In this document: piece by piece, positions 37,945-46,929 of the stretch
Numbering within the stretch: the first letter of the stretch is position 1
Layout of the letters: each line of letters starts with the position of its first letter
Assembly (NCBI GenBank): GCA_038148375.1
Contig: JAYQVH010000002.1
Span: 124,001-188,000 of the forward strand
DNA from: CAWUEX02 sp038148375
GTDB lineage: Bacteria > Pseudomonadota > Alphaproteobacteria > Rhodospirillales > Rhodospirillaceae
DNA length: 64,000 nt
Direction of reading: 5' to 3'
The notes under the pieces: generated by a model
What the model was told of the DNA's origin: nothing
The model's database searches: none
Seen by the model: only the letters and a program-made list of their open reading frames with translations
Made by a program: the position numbers and the translations under genes

Positions 37945-37969
37945 CGTCAGGTTAGCGCGTTCGTCAGGT
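37945..37969 (-). promoter_or_regulatory. Direct repeat upstream of the cytochrome operon
   Basis: The 8-mer ACCTGACG (minus strand) occurs twice, at 37945-37952 and 37962-37969, with a 17-base period, 91-115 bases before the operon's first codon. A TAATAT-like box lies between the repeat and the gene (on the minus strand). The period does not match whole helical turns well, so this may be an activator half-site pair or chance. The surrounding 229 bases hold no gene. Confidence 0.3.
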
Positions 37970-38034
37970 CAGAAACGCACGCTAAGTGCAAGATTTTTCG
38001 AATTTTAGTTTCGGGTCTAAGCCACCGGGCCGAC

Positions 38035-38043
38035 TTATCCACA
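38035..38043 (+). promoter_or_regulatory. Consensus DnaA box in the AT-rich gap
   Basis: TTATCCACA, identical to the consensus DnaA-binding 9-mer, lies in the AT-rich interval between the cytochrome operon promoter and the DUF3089 gene. Only one box is seen, so an origin is not supported. It could be a regulatory DnaA site or occur by chance. Confidence 0.3.
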
Positions 38044-38083
38044 GCTACGCTTGAATACGCGAATTTTGACTGGATAAATTCTT

Positions 38084-39169
38084 CTATTGCGATAGATATG
38101 CATCGGTCCGCTCCACAGAATTACGGCGGATGTCTTCGTAGAAGAGGTCGAAGTCATGCATGTGGAGATTGCCACCCGCAAAGAGGTTCAGGTCGAAATT
38201 CTCAGTCGTAGGAGTTGTCGTCCACAGTGTGCCGTCGCGGCACTCGGCGGCGAATCCGTCGACCAGCGGCACCAGGGACGTGTTGGTCTGTTTGCCGGGA
38301 AGGGCGCCGGAATTCACACCGTCGCTTCGCGAAGTCGGAGACCAGCACACGATGCCCTGTCCTTCACTGGTGCCGAATTCGTCGCGGTAGCGTTGCTGGG
38401 CACGGGCGACGCCGGCTTCCGGCGAGCCGTCGACATCGAAGGTATTCCAGGAAATGAAGCAGCCGGTTTGAGTTGCCGTTTCGCACACGGGAATGCCCGG
38501 CAGGTTGCGTTCGACCCACCCCTCAGGAATGGCGATGCCGATGACATAGGCCGCAACCAGGCGCTCGGCCAACGGCGTACCGGCGATTTCATTCTTCAAT
38601 AGCGTCTGGGAATGCAACGCGCCCTGGCTGTGCCCGACGATCATGTAGGGCCGGCCGTTATTGAAGTTCTCCAGATAGTATTTCCATGCGGCGGCGACAT
38701 CCTGATAGGCGAAGTCATAGGCCTTTAGGCCGCCGAGTTCGGCGCCGCCTAACGCCGAAATCGTCGCCTGCCGGTAGCGCGGTGCGTAAATCTTGCAGCA
38801 CCCATTGAATGCGCTGGCCTGCCGGGCGATGACGCTGGTATCGGTCCAGTGATTGACCTCCGCCATGGCGAGGTCCTGATTCCAGTTCTCACCACCGCGA
38901 TAGGTGGTCGGATGAATGTAAAATACATCCACCGATGCTTCGGTCTGCCGGTCGGGGTAGGCCGAGTTTTCCGGTGCAACGTCGCCCAGGTCGGTGCGGT
39001 CAGGTCGCGCGGCCCAGGCCGCCTCATCGCTGTAGTCGGGCGCGGGGGGCCTCGGTGTGTCGTCGAAATGGGTTTCGGGCATGCCGCCGAACTGCGCCAT
39101 CGCGGGCGCTGTGGCTAAGGCTGCCCCGACGACAAGGACAGACACGAGCATGCGGACATGTGACGCCAT
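38084..39169 (-). CDS. Exported DUF3089-type hydrolase
   Basis: A 361-residue protein with a signal peptide (ending PAMAQF) and the DUF3089 alpha/beta hydrolase plan: VDVFYIHPTTY, a NGCCKIYAPRYRQ segment, the nucleophile elbow GHSQG (MIVGHSQGALH, about residue 182), and later VCWSPTSRS. Family members resemble lysophospholipases or esterases; the substrate is not known. A 91-base gap separates it from the divergent serine hydrolase at 39261, so the two may share a promoter region. It is not in the cytochrome operon because its own gap of 229 bases separates them. Confidence 0.82.
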   Translation of the reverse strand: MASHVRMLVSVLVVGAALATAPAMAQFGGMPETHFDDTPRPPAPDYSDEAAWAARPDRTDLGDVAPENSAYPDRQTEASVDVFYIHPTTYRGGENWNQDLAMAEVNHWTDTSVIARQASAFNGCCKIYAPRYRQATISALGGAELGGLKAYDFAYQDVAAAWKYYLENFNNGRPYMIVGHSQGALHSQTLLKNEIAGTPLAERLVAAYVIGIAIPEGWVERNLPGIPVCETATQTGCFISWNTFDVDGSPEAGVARAQQRYRDEFGTSEGQGIVCWSPTSRSDGVNSGALPGKQTNTSLVPLVDGFAAECRDGTLWTTTPTTENFDLNLFAGGNLHMHDFDLFYEDIRRNSVERTDAYLSQ

Positions 39170-39260
39170 AGTGAACCCAATTCATCAAGCTGTTGCGGAA
39201 ACCACCTCGGACGGGAATGCTACGGTCTACCGGTCGGCTTGACCATACGGGAGCGCTTCT

Positions 39261-40460
39261 GTGTCAAAGATTGGACGAGTGGGATTGGCTTGCGCCGTGC
39301 TTGTGGCTGCCGCCGGAGCGTATGTGTACTCCGACCGCGTGTTCTGGCAGCGCTGGTTCAGTCAAGCGGAAGGGGACGCGGTCCTGACGGCCTGGGATTC
39401 GTATGAGCCGGTCGAGCTGATTGCCGATGGCCCGAGCCCGCCCCTGCCGGAAGTCGCGCCGTCGGCCCGCACGATTTCAGATGACGCGCTTGCCGCAGCC
39501 CAAGACTATGCGGAAAGCTACGACAGCATAGCGTTCCTCGTCGCACGCAATGGAGTGCTCGAATTGGAGCACTACGGCCAGGGCTACGACCGTTCGACCA
39601 TCGTCGACTCTCAATCGATGCACAAAGGTCTTCTCGGTGTCGTAGTTGCCATCGCCGCCGATCAGGGGTTTATCCCGTCTCTTGAAGAGCCGGCGTCGAC
39701 CTACATCCCCGCCTGGATCAACGACGAACGCGGCAAAATCACCGTCGCTGATCTGGTGGAGATGACCAGCGGCCTTGCTCAAGTCGAATCCTCGACGAGC
39801 GCCTTTTCGCCGGTACAACGGTTGTTCTTTGGCACCGATCTTGATGGCCCCGTGAACGACATTCCGCTGGCGTTCGCGCCGGGCACTCAGTTCGACTTCA
39901 ACCACGTCAACTCTCAGGCGCTGCATGCCGTGCTCACCGGCGCAACAGGTATGCGGTACGCGGAGTTCGTGCGGAAATATCTTTGGGAACCGCTCGGCGC
40001 CGGATTCGCGCAAGTGCGGCTCGATCATCCCGGCGGTACGGCCCGCATTTTCTGCTGCATCCAAACCCGGCCGATGGATTGGATGCGCCTCGGTGTAATG
40101 CTTGCCAACGGCGGACGGGCCGGTAACACCCAAATCGTTTCCCGGCAGTGGGTCGACCGCCTGATGTCGGGAACGGACGTGAATCCCAATTTCGGTTATC
40201 ACGTCTGGCTCGGCGCCCCCTACAGCGGCTCTCGATTGGTCAGTGCGCCGGCTAACCGTCGCGCGCCTGTGTCCGAACCGTTTCTTGCCGACGACGTGAT
40301 GTATGTCGAGGGGCGCGGCGGGCAGCGGCTGTACGTCGTGCCTTCGGCCGGTTTGGTCGCATACCGTACGGGCCGCATCGATTTTTCCTGGGACGACGCC
40401 AAAATCGTCAACATGCTGCTCGCGGGTATTCAGCCCGGCGGCGCCGCGGCCGAGGAGTAA
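39261..40460 (+). CDS. Beta-lactamase-fold serine hydrolase with altered YxN motif
   Basis: The 399 residues include a short N-terminal hydrophobic segment (likely a membrane anchor or signal), the SxxK motif SMHK at residues 119-122, and the C-terminal GRGGQRLYV strand. The position of the usual YxN motif reads FNH at residues 213-215 instead of Tyr-x-Asn, so two catalytic residues are replaced. The relative at 42629 has YNN. The enzyme may be weakly active, have a shifted mechanism or act as a binding protein. Class C-like members hydrolyse esters or amides. It is followed after 3 bases by the racemase-like gene. Confidence 0.82.
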   Translation: MSKIGRVGLACAVLVAAAGAYVYSDRVFWQRWFSQAEGDAVLTAWDSYEPVELIADGPSPPLPEVAPSARTISDDALAAAQDYAESYDSIAFLVARNGVLELEHYGQGYDRSTIVDSQSMHKGLLGVVVAIAADQGFIPSLEEPASTYIPAWINDERGKITVADLVEMTSGLAQVESSTSAFSPVQRLFFGTDLDGPVNDIPLAFAPGTQFDFNHVNSQALHAVLTGATGMRYAEFVRKYLWEPLGAGFAQVRLDHPGGTARIFCCIQTRPMDWMRLGVMLANGGRAGNTQIVSRQWVDRLMSGTDVNPNFGYHVWLGAPYSGSRLVSAPANRRAPVSEPFLADDVMYVEGRGGQRLYVVPSAGLVAYRTGRIDFSWDDAKIVNMLLAGIQPGGAAAEE

Positions 40461-40463
40461 GAT

Positions 40464-41237
40464 ATGCCGGAACACGCAAGAGACTACGGAGCACTGGGGC
40501 GCGTCGGCGTCGCTGTGCCGCAGGCCAACCCGACCGTTGAGCCGGAAGTCGCGGCCTATCTTCCGGCACGCACGACTATGCTGGCCTCGCGCCTGACCAG
40601 TCAGTGTGCGGAGCCGAAGGACCGCTACCGTGAATACTTTACCGGCCTGGAAAATACGCTGGCCACATACGACACCTTGAAGCTGGATGTCTGCGGCTTT
40701 GCCTGCACCGCGTCGACCTATTTGGTCGGCCGTGACGCCGAAGATGAAGACCTGAAGCGCCTATCGGATCTGAAGGGCTATCCCGTCATATCCGCCGGCT
40801 GGGCGATCGAACAGGCGCTCAGGTCTCTCGGTGTCGAAAAGCTGGCCGTCGGTATGCCCTATCCCCAATGGTCCGTGGAAATGAGTCGCGACTATTGGGC
40901 CAGCCGCGATTTCGATGTCGTCAGTGCAACGCGGATCGCCATTGCCTCGGAAGATACGCGCGCGATTTATGAACTGCGTGCTGCCGACGCGTTGGCGACA
41001 TTGGCCGATGTGGATTTCAGCAACGCCGACGGCATTCTTCTGTCAGGCACCGGTATGCCGAGCATGACAGCGATCATTGCGCTGATGAAACAGACCGGCA
41101 AACCCGTTGTGTCATCCAATCTGTGCCTGACCTGGGCGCTGCGCAACGCACTCGGTGTGCCTGACGACGGCGACTCCGGTGATGCACCGCGTCATCCGCT
41201 GCTCAACGGCTGGCAGTCGAAAATCGCAAATCTGTAG
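40464..41237 (+). CDS. Asp/Glu racemase or maleate isomerase-like protein
   Basis: The 257-residue protein has the two-domain fold of the Asp/Glu racemase superfamily. Landmark Cys residues are Cys81 in GFACTAST and Cys221 in SSNLCLTWALRN, at the positions of the catalytic Cys pair in maleate isomerases and arylmalonate decarboxylases. A GVAVPQANPTVEPE segment near the N-terminus resembles maleate cis-trans isomerases. The reaction cannot be decided between isomerisation, racemisation and decarboxylation. It sits 3 bases after the serine hydrolase gene and 3 bases from the stop of a convergent MFS gene. Confidence 0.82.
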   Translation: MPEHARDYGALGRVGVAVPQANPTVEPEVAAYLPARTTMLASRLTSQCAEPKDRYREYFTGLENTLATYDTLKLDVCGFACTASTYLVGRDAEDEDLKRLSDLKGYPVISAGWAIEQALRSLGVEKLAVGMPYPQWSVEMSRDYWASRDFDVVSATRIAIASEDTRAIYELRAADALATLADVDFSNADGILLSGTGMPSMTAIIALMKQTGKPVVSSNLCLTWALRNALGVPDDGDSGDAPRHPLLNGWQSKIANL

Positions 41238-41240
41238 CGG

Positions 41241-42437
41241 TTACTCGGCGGGGGCGTCCGGGGCCGCGTTCTTACCGCGCATACGGACCACGTAAATCAG
41301 ACCCAAAACCGGTACCATCGAGGCGATGCTGTAGACATACGGTGCGTAGATGCTGATTTGGCCGAATAGGGTGCCCGAATAAATCGGTCCCATGCCGCGG
41401 CCGAGACTGCCCACCGATTGATAGAGCCCCATCACCACGCCACGCTCCGTATCGGCGCACTCTTTGGATATCAGCGACGACAAACTCGGATTGACGATGC
41501 TCAGGCCGATCGGCAGGAAAAACTGGGCCAGCAGCAATTGCGGCAAGCCGTTGGCCGTCGCCACCAGTGCCAATCCGGCGGCATACACAAAACATCCGGT
41601 GGTGATCAGATTGAGTTCGCCGAATTTTTTCGACAGCGGGCCGATGGCTTTGAGTTGCATGATCACCATCACCACACCGGCGAAGGACAGGATCAATCCA
41701 ACTTCGCGCGGGCCGAGGCCAAGCTTGGCGTTGGCGAACAGGGGGAAGGTGGTGGTGAAGACGCTCTCTGCGGCGGCGAACATCAATGCCGCGCCAAACA
41801 GAGTCAGCAGGGCGCCTCGCGTGCGCACCACCTTGAACTGCTGAAGCCGGTTCATTTTCGGGCGTTCGGCGATCTTGGCGCGAATCTCGTCGGACAATGA
41901 TTCCGGCAAAATGAAAATCGTACCGAGCAGGGCGAGGAAGCTTGTACCGCCTGCAAAGAATGCGACCAGCGACAAGTTCGCGTTTTCAGGATCACCGCCA
42001 GCAAGCAAGCCGCCCACCGCCGGTCCAAGAATAAAGCCCAGGCTCAGCGCGCCGCCGATCAGACCCATGCCCTTGGCGCGGTTCTCAGGTGTTGTGATGT
42101 CGGTGATATAGGCGAATGCCGCCGCCAAATTCCCTGCCGAAATCCCGCCAATCAGGCGTGACGCCATAAGCAGCCACACGGTATCGGCAAATCCGAGCAG
42201 CGTGTACGACGCCACGGCACCGACCATGCTGATCATCAGGATCGGACGGCGGCCGTATTTGTCGGACAGCCGCCCCCAGATCGGACCGGCAAAGAACTGG
42301 GCGATCGGATAGATCGCCAGTACCAGAGTGATCGATTCCGGGGTCAGGCCGATGTCCAAGGCGATGAACGGAAACAGCGGTAAAATCAGCCCGATCCCCA
42401 TGAGGTCGAGCAGAATGATGAAGAAAATCAATCGCAT
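41241..42437 (-). CDS. MFS transporter, TetA-like drug/H+ antiporter
   Basis: The 398-residue protein shows twelve hydrophobic segments and the MFS motif A variant GRLSDKYGRRPIL in the first cytoplasmic loop, plus a TetA-like N-terminus (LLDLMGIGLILPLFPF) and the antiporter motif GxxxGPxxGG (SLGFILGPAVGGLLAG) in helix 5. These mark the drug:H+ antiporter group (tetracycline or multidrug export). The substrate is unknown; a real resistance function is not shown. A 191-base gap separates it from the divergent hydrolase at 42629. Confidence 0.87.
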   Translation of the reverse strand: MRLIFFIILLDLMGIGLILPLFPFIALDIGLTPESITLVLAIYPIAQFFAGPIWGRLSDKYGRRPILMISMVGAVASYTLLGFADTVWLLMASRLIGGISAGNLAAAFAYITDITTPENRAKGMGLIGGALSLGFILGPAVGGLLAGGDPENANLSLVAFFAGGTSFLALLGTIFILPESLSDEIRAKIAERPKMNRLQQFKVVRTRGALLTLFGAALMFAAAESVFTTTFPLFANAKLGLGPREVGLILSFAGVVMVIMQLKAIGPLSKKFGELNLITTGCFVYAAGLALVATANGLPQLLLAQFFLPIGLSIVNPSLSSLISKECADTERGVVMGLYQSVGSLGRGMGPIYSGTLFGQISIYAPYVYSIASMVPVLGLIYVVRMRGKNAAPDAPAE

Positions 42438-42628
42438 GAACGGCTTGGGCTCCCCACCCTCTAGTTGGGCCGCGTGTGGATGGCGGCCACACTAGGGCTT
42501 TAACCCGGGCCTGTGCCCCATCGGCACTCAACTGACCGATTAGCGGACAGACGCGCCCGGCTATCACCGCCCTGAACGTGTGACCGCTAAAACGGTCGCG
42601 AAGAACAGGCATCGGAGACGCCTTCAAG

Positions 42629-43831
42629 GTGACGCTGTTGCGGATTATGAGCTGGGCCGGGTTGGCGGTGTTTGTCGCGGTGAATGTCGTCTACTGGCAG
42701 GATCCGTGGCTGTGGCGCCGCTATGTCATGCTGTTCGACCCTTCGCCAGACGAGGGGCTGACGCCCTACGACACCGTCGATGGCAACACCGCCTTTGTTA
42801 TCCCCGCCGCAACGGACGACACGCGCAGCGTTCGCAAAGATGCGCTTGCAGCCGCCGTTGCCTACGCGCAGGACTTTAACTCCTACGCCGTCATCGTTGT
42901 TCACAACGGCCGGGTCCAACTGGAGTGGTATGCCGACGGCCGGAGCGCCGGGCAGCTGACAGAATCCCAATCGATGCACAAGACGCTGATGGGGCTGTTG
43001 ATCGGAACGGCGATCGAGGACGGCGACATCGCATCCGTCGACGATCCTGTTCGTAAATATATTAGCGAATGGCAGGACGATCCGCGCGGCGACGTCACGC
43101 TAAAAAATTTGATGCAGATGTCGTCCGGTTACGGTCAGTACCGTTTTGGCGTAAATCCGTTCAGCGGCGATTTGGATTGGCTCTATTCGGGTGACAGCGT
43201 CACGCCGCTGCTGAACTTGCCGATGGCGGGATGGGATCAGGGCACCCGGTATGACTACAACAACCTGAATTCAGAACTGCTCGGCCTGGTTCTCGAGCGC
43301 GCCACGGGCAAACGCTATGCGACCTACTTGGAAGAAAAGGTGTGGCGGCCGATGGGCGGCGATCGCGCCCAAGTGTGGCTCGATCGCCCCGGCGGGCAAG
43401 CGCACACGTCCTGCTGCCTCGCCGCGACGGCCATGGACTGGGCGCGCTTCGGCGTCATGTTGCTTAACAAAGGCCTGGTCAACGGCAACCGCATTGTGTC
43501 CGCGGCCTGGATCGACGAGATGACCACGCCATCGCCATCGGCGGATCACTATGGTTATCAGATCTGGCTCGGCTACGGCGACCCGCCGTTTCCGCCTGAA
43601 TCGGGCAGCACCGCGCCGGTTGCGTCAGAACCCTATGTTGCGCGGGACACCTTTCTGACCTGGGGCCGCGGCCAGCAGCATGTCTGGGTATCGCCGTCGC
43701 TCAATCTGGTCGTCGTGCGCATCGGTCCTGCGCTGGGCCGCAACCCGATCAAGGCAGGTTTCGACGTGCCGAAAATCCCTAACATCATTGTTCGCGGTCT
43801 TATTCCGCCGCCGGATGAGTCGGAGAGCTAG
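42629..43831 (+). CDS. Beta-lactamase-fold serine hydrolase
   Basis: The 400-residue paralogue of the protein at 39261: an N-terminal membrane segment, a TESQSMHK motif with SxxK at about residues 115-118, a YNN motif in TRYDYNNLNSELLG (the YxN position intact), and a C-terminal GRGQQHVWV strand. It probably acts as an esterase or amidase outside the membrane. It begins with GTG at 42629 and is followed 5 bases later by the aldo/keto reductase, so both are likely transcribed together. The pair of related hydrolases encloses the racemase and MFS genes. Confidence 0.87.
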   Translation: MTLLRIMSWAGLAVFVAVNVVYWQDPWLWRRYVMLFDPSPDEGLTPYDTVDGNTAFVIPAATDDTRSVRKDALAAAVAYAQDFNSYAVIVVHNGRVQLEWYADGRSAGQLTESQSMHKTLMGLLIGTAIEDGDIASVDDPVRKYISEWQDDPRGDVTLKNLMQMSSGYGQYRFGVNPFSGDLDWLYSGDSVTPLLNLPMAGWDQGTRYDYNNLNSELLGLVLERATGKRYATYLEEKVWRPMGGDRAQVWLDRPGGQAHTSCCLAATAMDWARFGVMLLNKGLVNGNRIVSAAWIDEMTTPSPSADHYGYQIWLGYGDPPFPPESGSTAPVASEPYVARDTFLTWGRGQQHVWVSPSLNLVVVRIGPALGRNPIKAGFDVPKIPNIIVRGLIPPPDESES

Positions 43832-43836
43832 GGTTT

Positions 43837-44853
43837 ATGCAACACGTCCCTCTCGGCCGCACCGGTCTCACCGTCTCCAAGGTCGTGCTCGGCTGCATGA
43901 GTTTTGGTTCCTCAGCGTGGCGCGAGTGGGTGCTCGACGAAGACGCCGCGCAACCATTGCTGCACAGGGCGTTTGATGCCGGGATCAACTTTTTCGACAC
44001 GGCGAACGTGTATTCGTCGGGCGCGAGCGAGGAGGTGATCGGACGCTTTCTCAAGGCGCAGGCCAAACGCGAAGATGTCGTCATCTCCACCAAGATGTTT
44101 TATCCGTCGCGCGAAACGCCGAACTTGATCGGTCTGACGCGGGAGAACGTCCTCTCCTCCATCGAAGGTTCGCTGAGACGTCTCGGTACGGATTACGTCG
44201 ACATTTATCAGGTCCATCGCTGGGATGCGCTGACGCCCATCGAAGAGACCATGGCGGCGCTGCACGAAGTGGTGAAATCCGGTAAGGCGCGCTTCGCCGG
44301 CGCGTCGAACATGCGCTGCTGGCACGTGGCCAAGGCGCAGCTGGCGGCCAAGACGCAGGGCTGGGATGGCTTCGCCACCATGCAAAACCACTACAACCTG
44401 CTGCACCGTGAAGACGAACGCGATCTCATCCCCTTCTGCAACGACCAGGGTATCGGCATCATTCCGTGGAGTCCTCTGGCGCGCGGCCGCATTGCCCGTG
44501 CCGGGCAAGCCGGCATTGCGACAAGCCGCAGTTCCGATGACGCAAAAGTTCAGAACATGCTTTACGGCGCGCCGGACGATCCGGTGCTCGACGATATCGC
44601 CGCCGTCGCCGCGGACTACGGCGTGTCTCCGGCCCGCATCGGCCTCGCCTGGCTCATGCACAAGGGCGTGCAGCCGGTCATCGGCGTCACCAAGTCGTCC
44701 CATGTCGACGATGCCATCGCCGCGGCCGGTCTGACGCTCAGCGCCGACGCCATTGCCCGGCTAGAGCGGAGTTACACACCGCGGCCGCTTGCCGAATTGC
44801 CGTGGAACACCACCGACAATAAAGACCCGCGCCTCAAGGCCAAGGCGTCCTAA
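43837..44853 (+). CDS. Aldo/keto reductase
   Basis: A 338-residue TIM-barrel oxidoreductase. The catalytic tetrad appears as Asp and Tyr in FFDTANVYSSG, Lys in VVISTKMFY and His in YQVHRWD. The NADPH-binding C-terminal part contains GIIPWSPLARGRI and VIGVTKSSHVDDA. Its substrate is unknown; the closest pattern is the YajO/Tas-like AKR branch. Five bases after the serine hydrolase stop, so it shares that transcript. Confidence 0.92.
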   Translation: MQHVPLGRTGLTVSKVVLGCMSFGSSAWREWVLDEDAAQPLLHRAFDAGINFFDTANVYSSGASEEVIGRFLKAQAKREDVVISTKMFYPSRETPNLIGLTRENVLSSIEGSLRRLGTDYVDIYQVHRWDALTPIEETMAALHEVVKSGKARFAGASNMRCWHVAKAQLAAKTQGWDGFATMQNHYNLLHREDERDLIPFCNDQGIGIIPWSPLARGRIARAGQAGIATSRSSDDAKVQNMLYGAPDDPVLDDIAAVAADYGVSPARIGLAWLMHKGVQPVIGVTKSSHVDDAIAAAGLTLSADAIARLERSYTPRPLAELPWNTTDNKDPRLKAKAS

Positions 44854-44946
44854 CCGACCTTTGGTCACAGGTATTCGCCCGGGTGCGCCCGTACCGCGTG
44901 GGTGCTTTTCTGCGCGCATCCAAAAATTCAAACATCGAGGACTCCC

Positions 44947-45870
44947 ATGGCGCACGAAAACACCATCAAGCCGTTCGAAAAAGGCGATGTGCTCGTTGCC
45001 TGCACGCTGCTTAACAACCCAGACGACGATCACGCCGGTGACGGCCGTATTTTCCAGTTCGACGCCGATTTGAACGAGAAAGGCGTGCTGTGGACCGAGA
45101 ACACCACTCATCTGGTCAACGGTTTGAAATTCGGCCCGGACGGCACCTTGTGGGCGTTCGACCAGCACTACCACGTGGTACTCAATATCGATCCGAAGAG
45201 CGGCCAAGAATCCGTTGTCGAAGGGCTGGTGAAGCGCTCGCTGTCCAACGTCAATTTCATGGCGGACGGCAGTAAGCTGTTCGGCGAACACCTCAAAAGC
45301 GACAAGAACCTGCCCGGCACCCACGCCGAAGCCATCAACGAGTCCGGCGCCATCGGCGAGGGCAAGATTTTCAAATACGATCCCAGCGGTAAATTGGTCG
45401 CCGAGTTCGAGCCCGCGGTGCACGGCGGCATCGCCCGCTTCCTCGGTGTCACTTGTGCGCTGTTGATGCCTGACGACCGCACGCTCCTTTATATGACGGA
45501 AACCTCCAACGAAGTGCGGCGCTTCGATGTCGTCGACGGCAAACAGCTGCCGCCGCTGGCGACCTACGGCGAAGGCCGAGAAGGCTTCGTCTTCTTCCTC
45601 AACACCATGCCCGACGGCCGCCTGATGCTCACTCGCGGCGATCACATTGAGTTCCTCAATCCGGAAACCGGCGCCATTGAACATCAGGTGCCACAGGAAG
45701 GGTTCGGCTGGGCCGTGATCTGCGGCGCGCTCGACAACGTCCACGCCTATTCCGGCAACTTCTTCACCGGCGAGATCGCCAAGTTCAACACCGAAACCGG
45801 CGAGAAAGTCGCCAGCCAGAACCTCGGCGTCCAGCGCTCGCTCGCAGGCGTTGCCCAATACCCGGGCTGA
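44947..45870 (+). CDS. SMP-30/gluconolactonase-like beta-propeller, copy 1
   Basis: A 307-residue protein built of propeller blades, each with FGPDGTLWAFD- or MPDGRLMLTR-like strand patterns. It resembles the SMP-30/lactonase family but I cannot see a complete set of metal ligands. Copy 2 follows 43 bases later and shares the opening DDDHAGDGRIFQFD and the closing SLAGVAQYPG, so this is a tandem duplication. The ATG at 44947 follows GAGGACTCCC; a longer frame to 44902 is probably spurious. No signal peptide. The substrate is unknown. Confidence 0.75.
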   Translation: MAHENTIKPFEKGDVLVACTLLNNPDDDHAGDGRIFQFDADLNEKGVLWTENTTHLVNGLKFGPDGTLWAFDQHYHVVLNIDPKSGQESVVEGLVKRSLSNVNFMADGSKLFGEHLKSDKNLPGTHAEAINESGAIGEGKIFKYDPSGKLVAEFEPAVHGGIARFLGVTCALLMPDDRTLLYMTETSNEVRRFDVVDGKQLPPLATYGEGREGFVFFLNTMPDGRLMLTRGDHIEFLNPETGAIEHQVPQEGFGWAVICGALDNVHAYSGNFFTGEIAKFNTETGEKVASQNLGVQRSLAGVAQYPG

Positions 45871-45913
45871 TCTGCTAGGCTGGTCCGAACGCGCACATAA
45901 ACAAGAGGACGCC

Positions 45914-46873
45914 ATGCCTGACGATCACGCCATCAAAGCCGAGGTCGGGTCAGACCGCCTTGAGCCCTTTGCCGCCGGCGATTTTTTCCTCGGCGCGACG
46001 CTGCTCAACGATCCGGACGACGATCACGCCGGCGACGGGCGTATCTTTCAGTTCGACAAGGACTTCAATCAGAAGGCCGTGCTGCACACGCCGGATACGA
46101 CGCACCTGGTCAAAGGCTGCATGCTTGGGCCGGACGGCGTGTTGTGGGCGTTCGATACCTCCGAGCACATGATCATTCAGGTCGGTCCGGATGGGAAACG
46201 CCGCCCCAACCCGGAGTTTCCGAAACGGCCGTGGTCGTCGGGCTTCTTCGATCGGGCCGGAAACCTTTACCTGTACGAGCACATCACCGGCACCATGGCC
46301 GACGTGCCTGAGAAATACCAAAAGATGCAGCGCACCTTGCCAGGCGAGAGCGACAAGATTGGCGAGGGCAATGTCTATAAGTTTGCGCCGGACGGCACGC
46401 TGCTCGACACCTATGAGACCGAAACTTCCGCCAGCTTCGCCGGATACCTCGGTGTGACCAGCTGCACCCTGCATCCGAGCGAGCACTACATCACCTACAC
46501 CACCGAAACCTCGAAGCGCATCATGCGTTACGACATCGTCAACCACAGGCAAATGGAAGACTTGGTGCAGCTGCCCCAGGACCAGCCGGAATACGTGTTC
46601 TGTCTGAACTACTGCGCCGACGGCATGCTGCTGGTCACCCGCGGGCCGAAGATCGAAGTCATCGACGAGGACGGGAAGGTGGCGCGCACCTATCCGCTCG
46701 AAGGTCGCGGCTGGGCGACGATCAAGGAAAGCGCCGATCAGAAACACATACTCGTCTCTTCATTCTTCAACGGCGTGCTGCTGAAGATGGAAAAGGACTC
46801 CGGCGATGTCGTCGGCCAAATGGAAGTCCATGTCGAACGCGCGCTGGCCGGCGTTGCCGAGTATCCGGGATAG
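45914..46873 (+). CDS. SMP-30/gluconolactonase-like beta-propeller, copy 2
   Basis: The 319-residue paralogue of the protein before it, with the same opening and closing signatures (DDDHAGDGRIFQFD and ALAGVAEYPG) and a longer middle blade (DVPEKYQKMQ and a following helix). The ATG at 45914 follows AGAGGACGCC; the frame could begin at 45851 inside copy 1, but that would be unusual. Both copies lack a signal peptide, so they probably act in the cytoplasm. They may hydrolyse related lactones or bind different ligands after duplication. Confidence 0.75.
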   Translation: MPDDHAIKAEVGSDRLEPFAAGDFFLGATLLNDPDDDHAGDGRIFQFDKDFNQKAVLHTPDTTHLVKGCMLGPDGVLWAFDTSEHMIIQVGPDGKRRPNPEFPKRPWSSGFFDRAGNLYLYEHITGTMADVPEKYQKMQRTLPGESDKIGEGNVYKFAPDGTLLDTYETETSASFAGYLGVTSCTLHPSEHYITYTTETSKRIMRYDIVNHRQMEDLVQLPQDQPEYVFCLNYCADGMLLVTRGPKIEVIDEDGKVARTYPLEGRGWATIKESADQKHILVSSFFNGVLLKMEKDSGDVVGQMEVHVERALAGVAEYPG

Positions 46874-46929
46874 GCGACGCGCCCGCGAAACCTGCTAGAC
46901 TGCGCCCTCCATAAACCGGGGAGGCGCAC

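Noticed and set aside
38035..38043. A replication origin at the DnaA box
   Set aside because: Only one box is seen, with no cluster and no dnaA, parAB or gidA neighbours.
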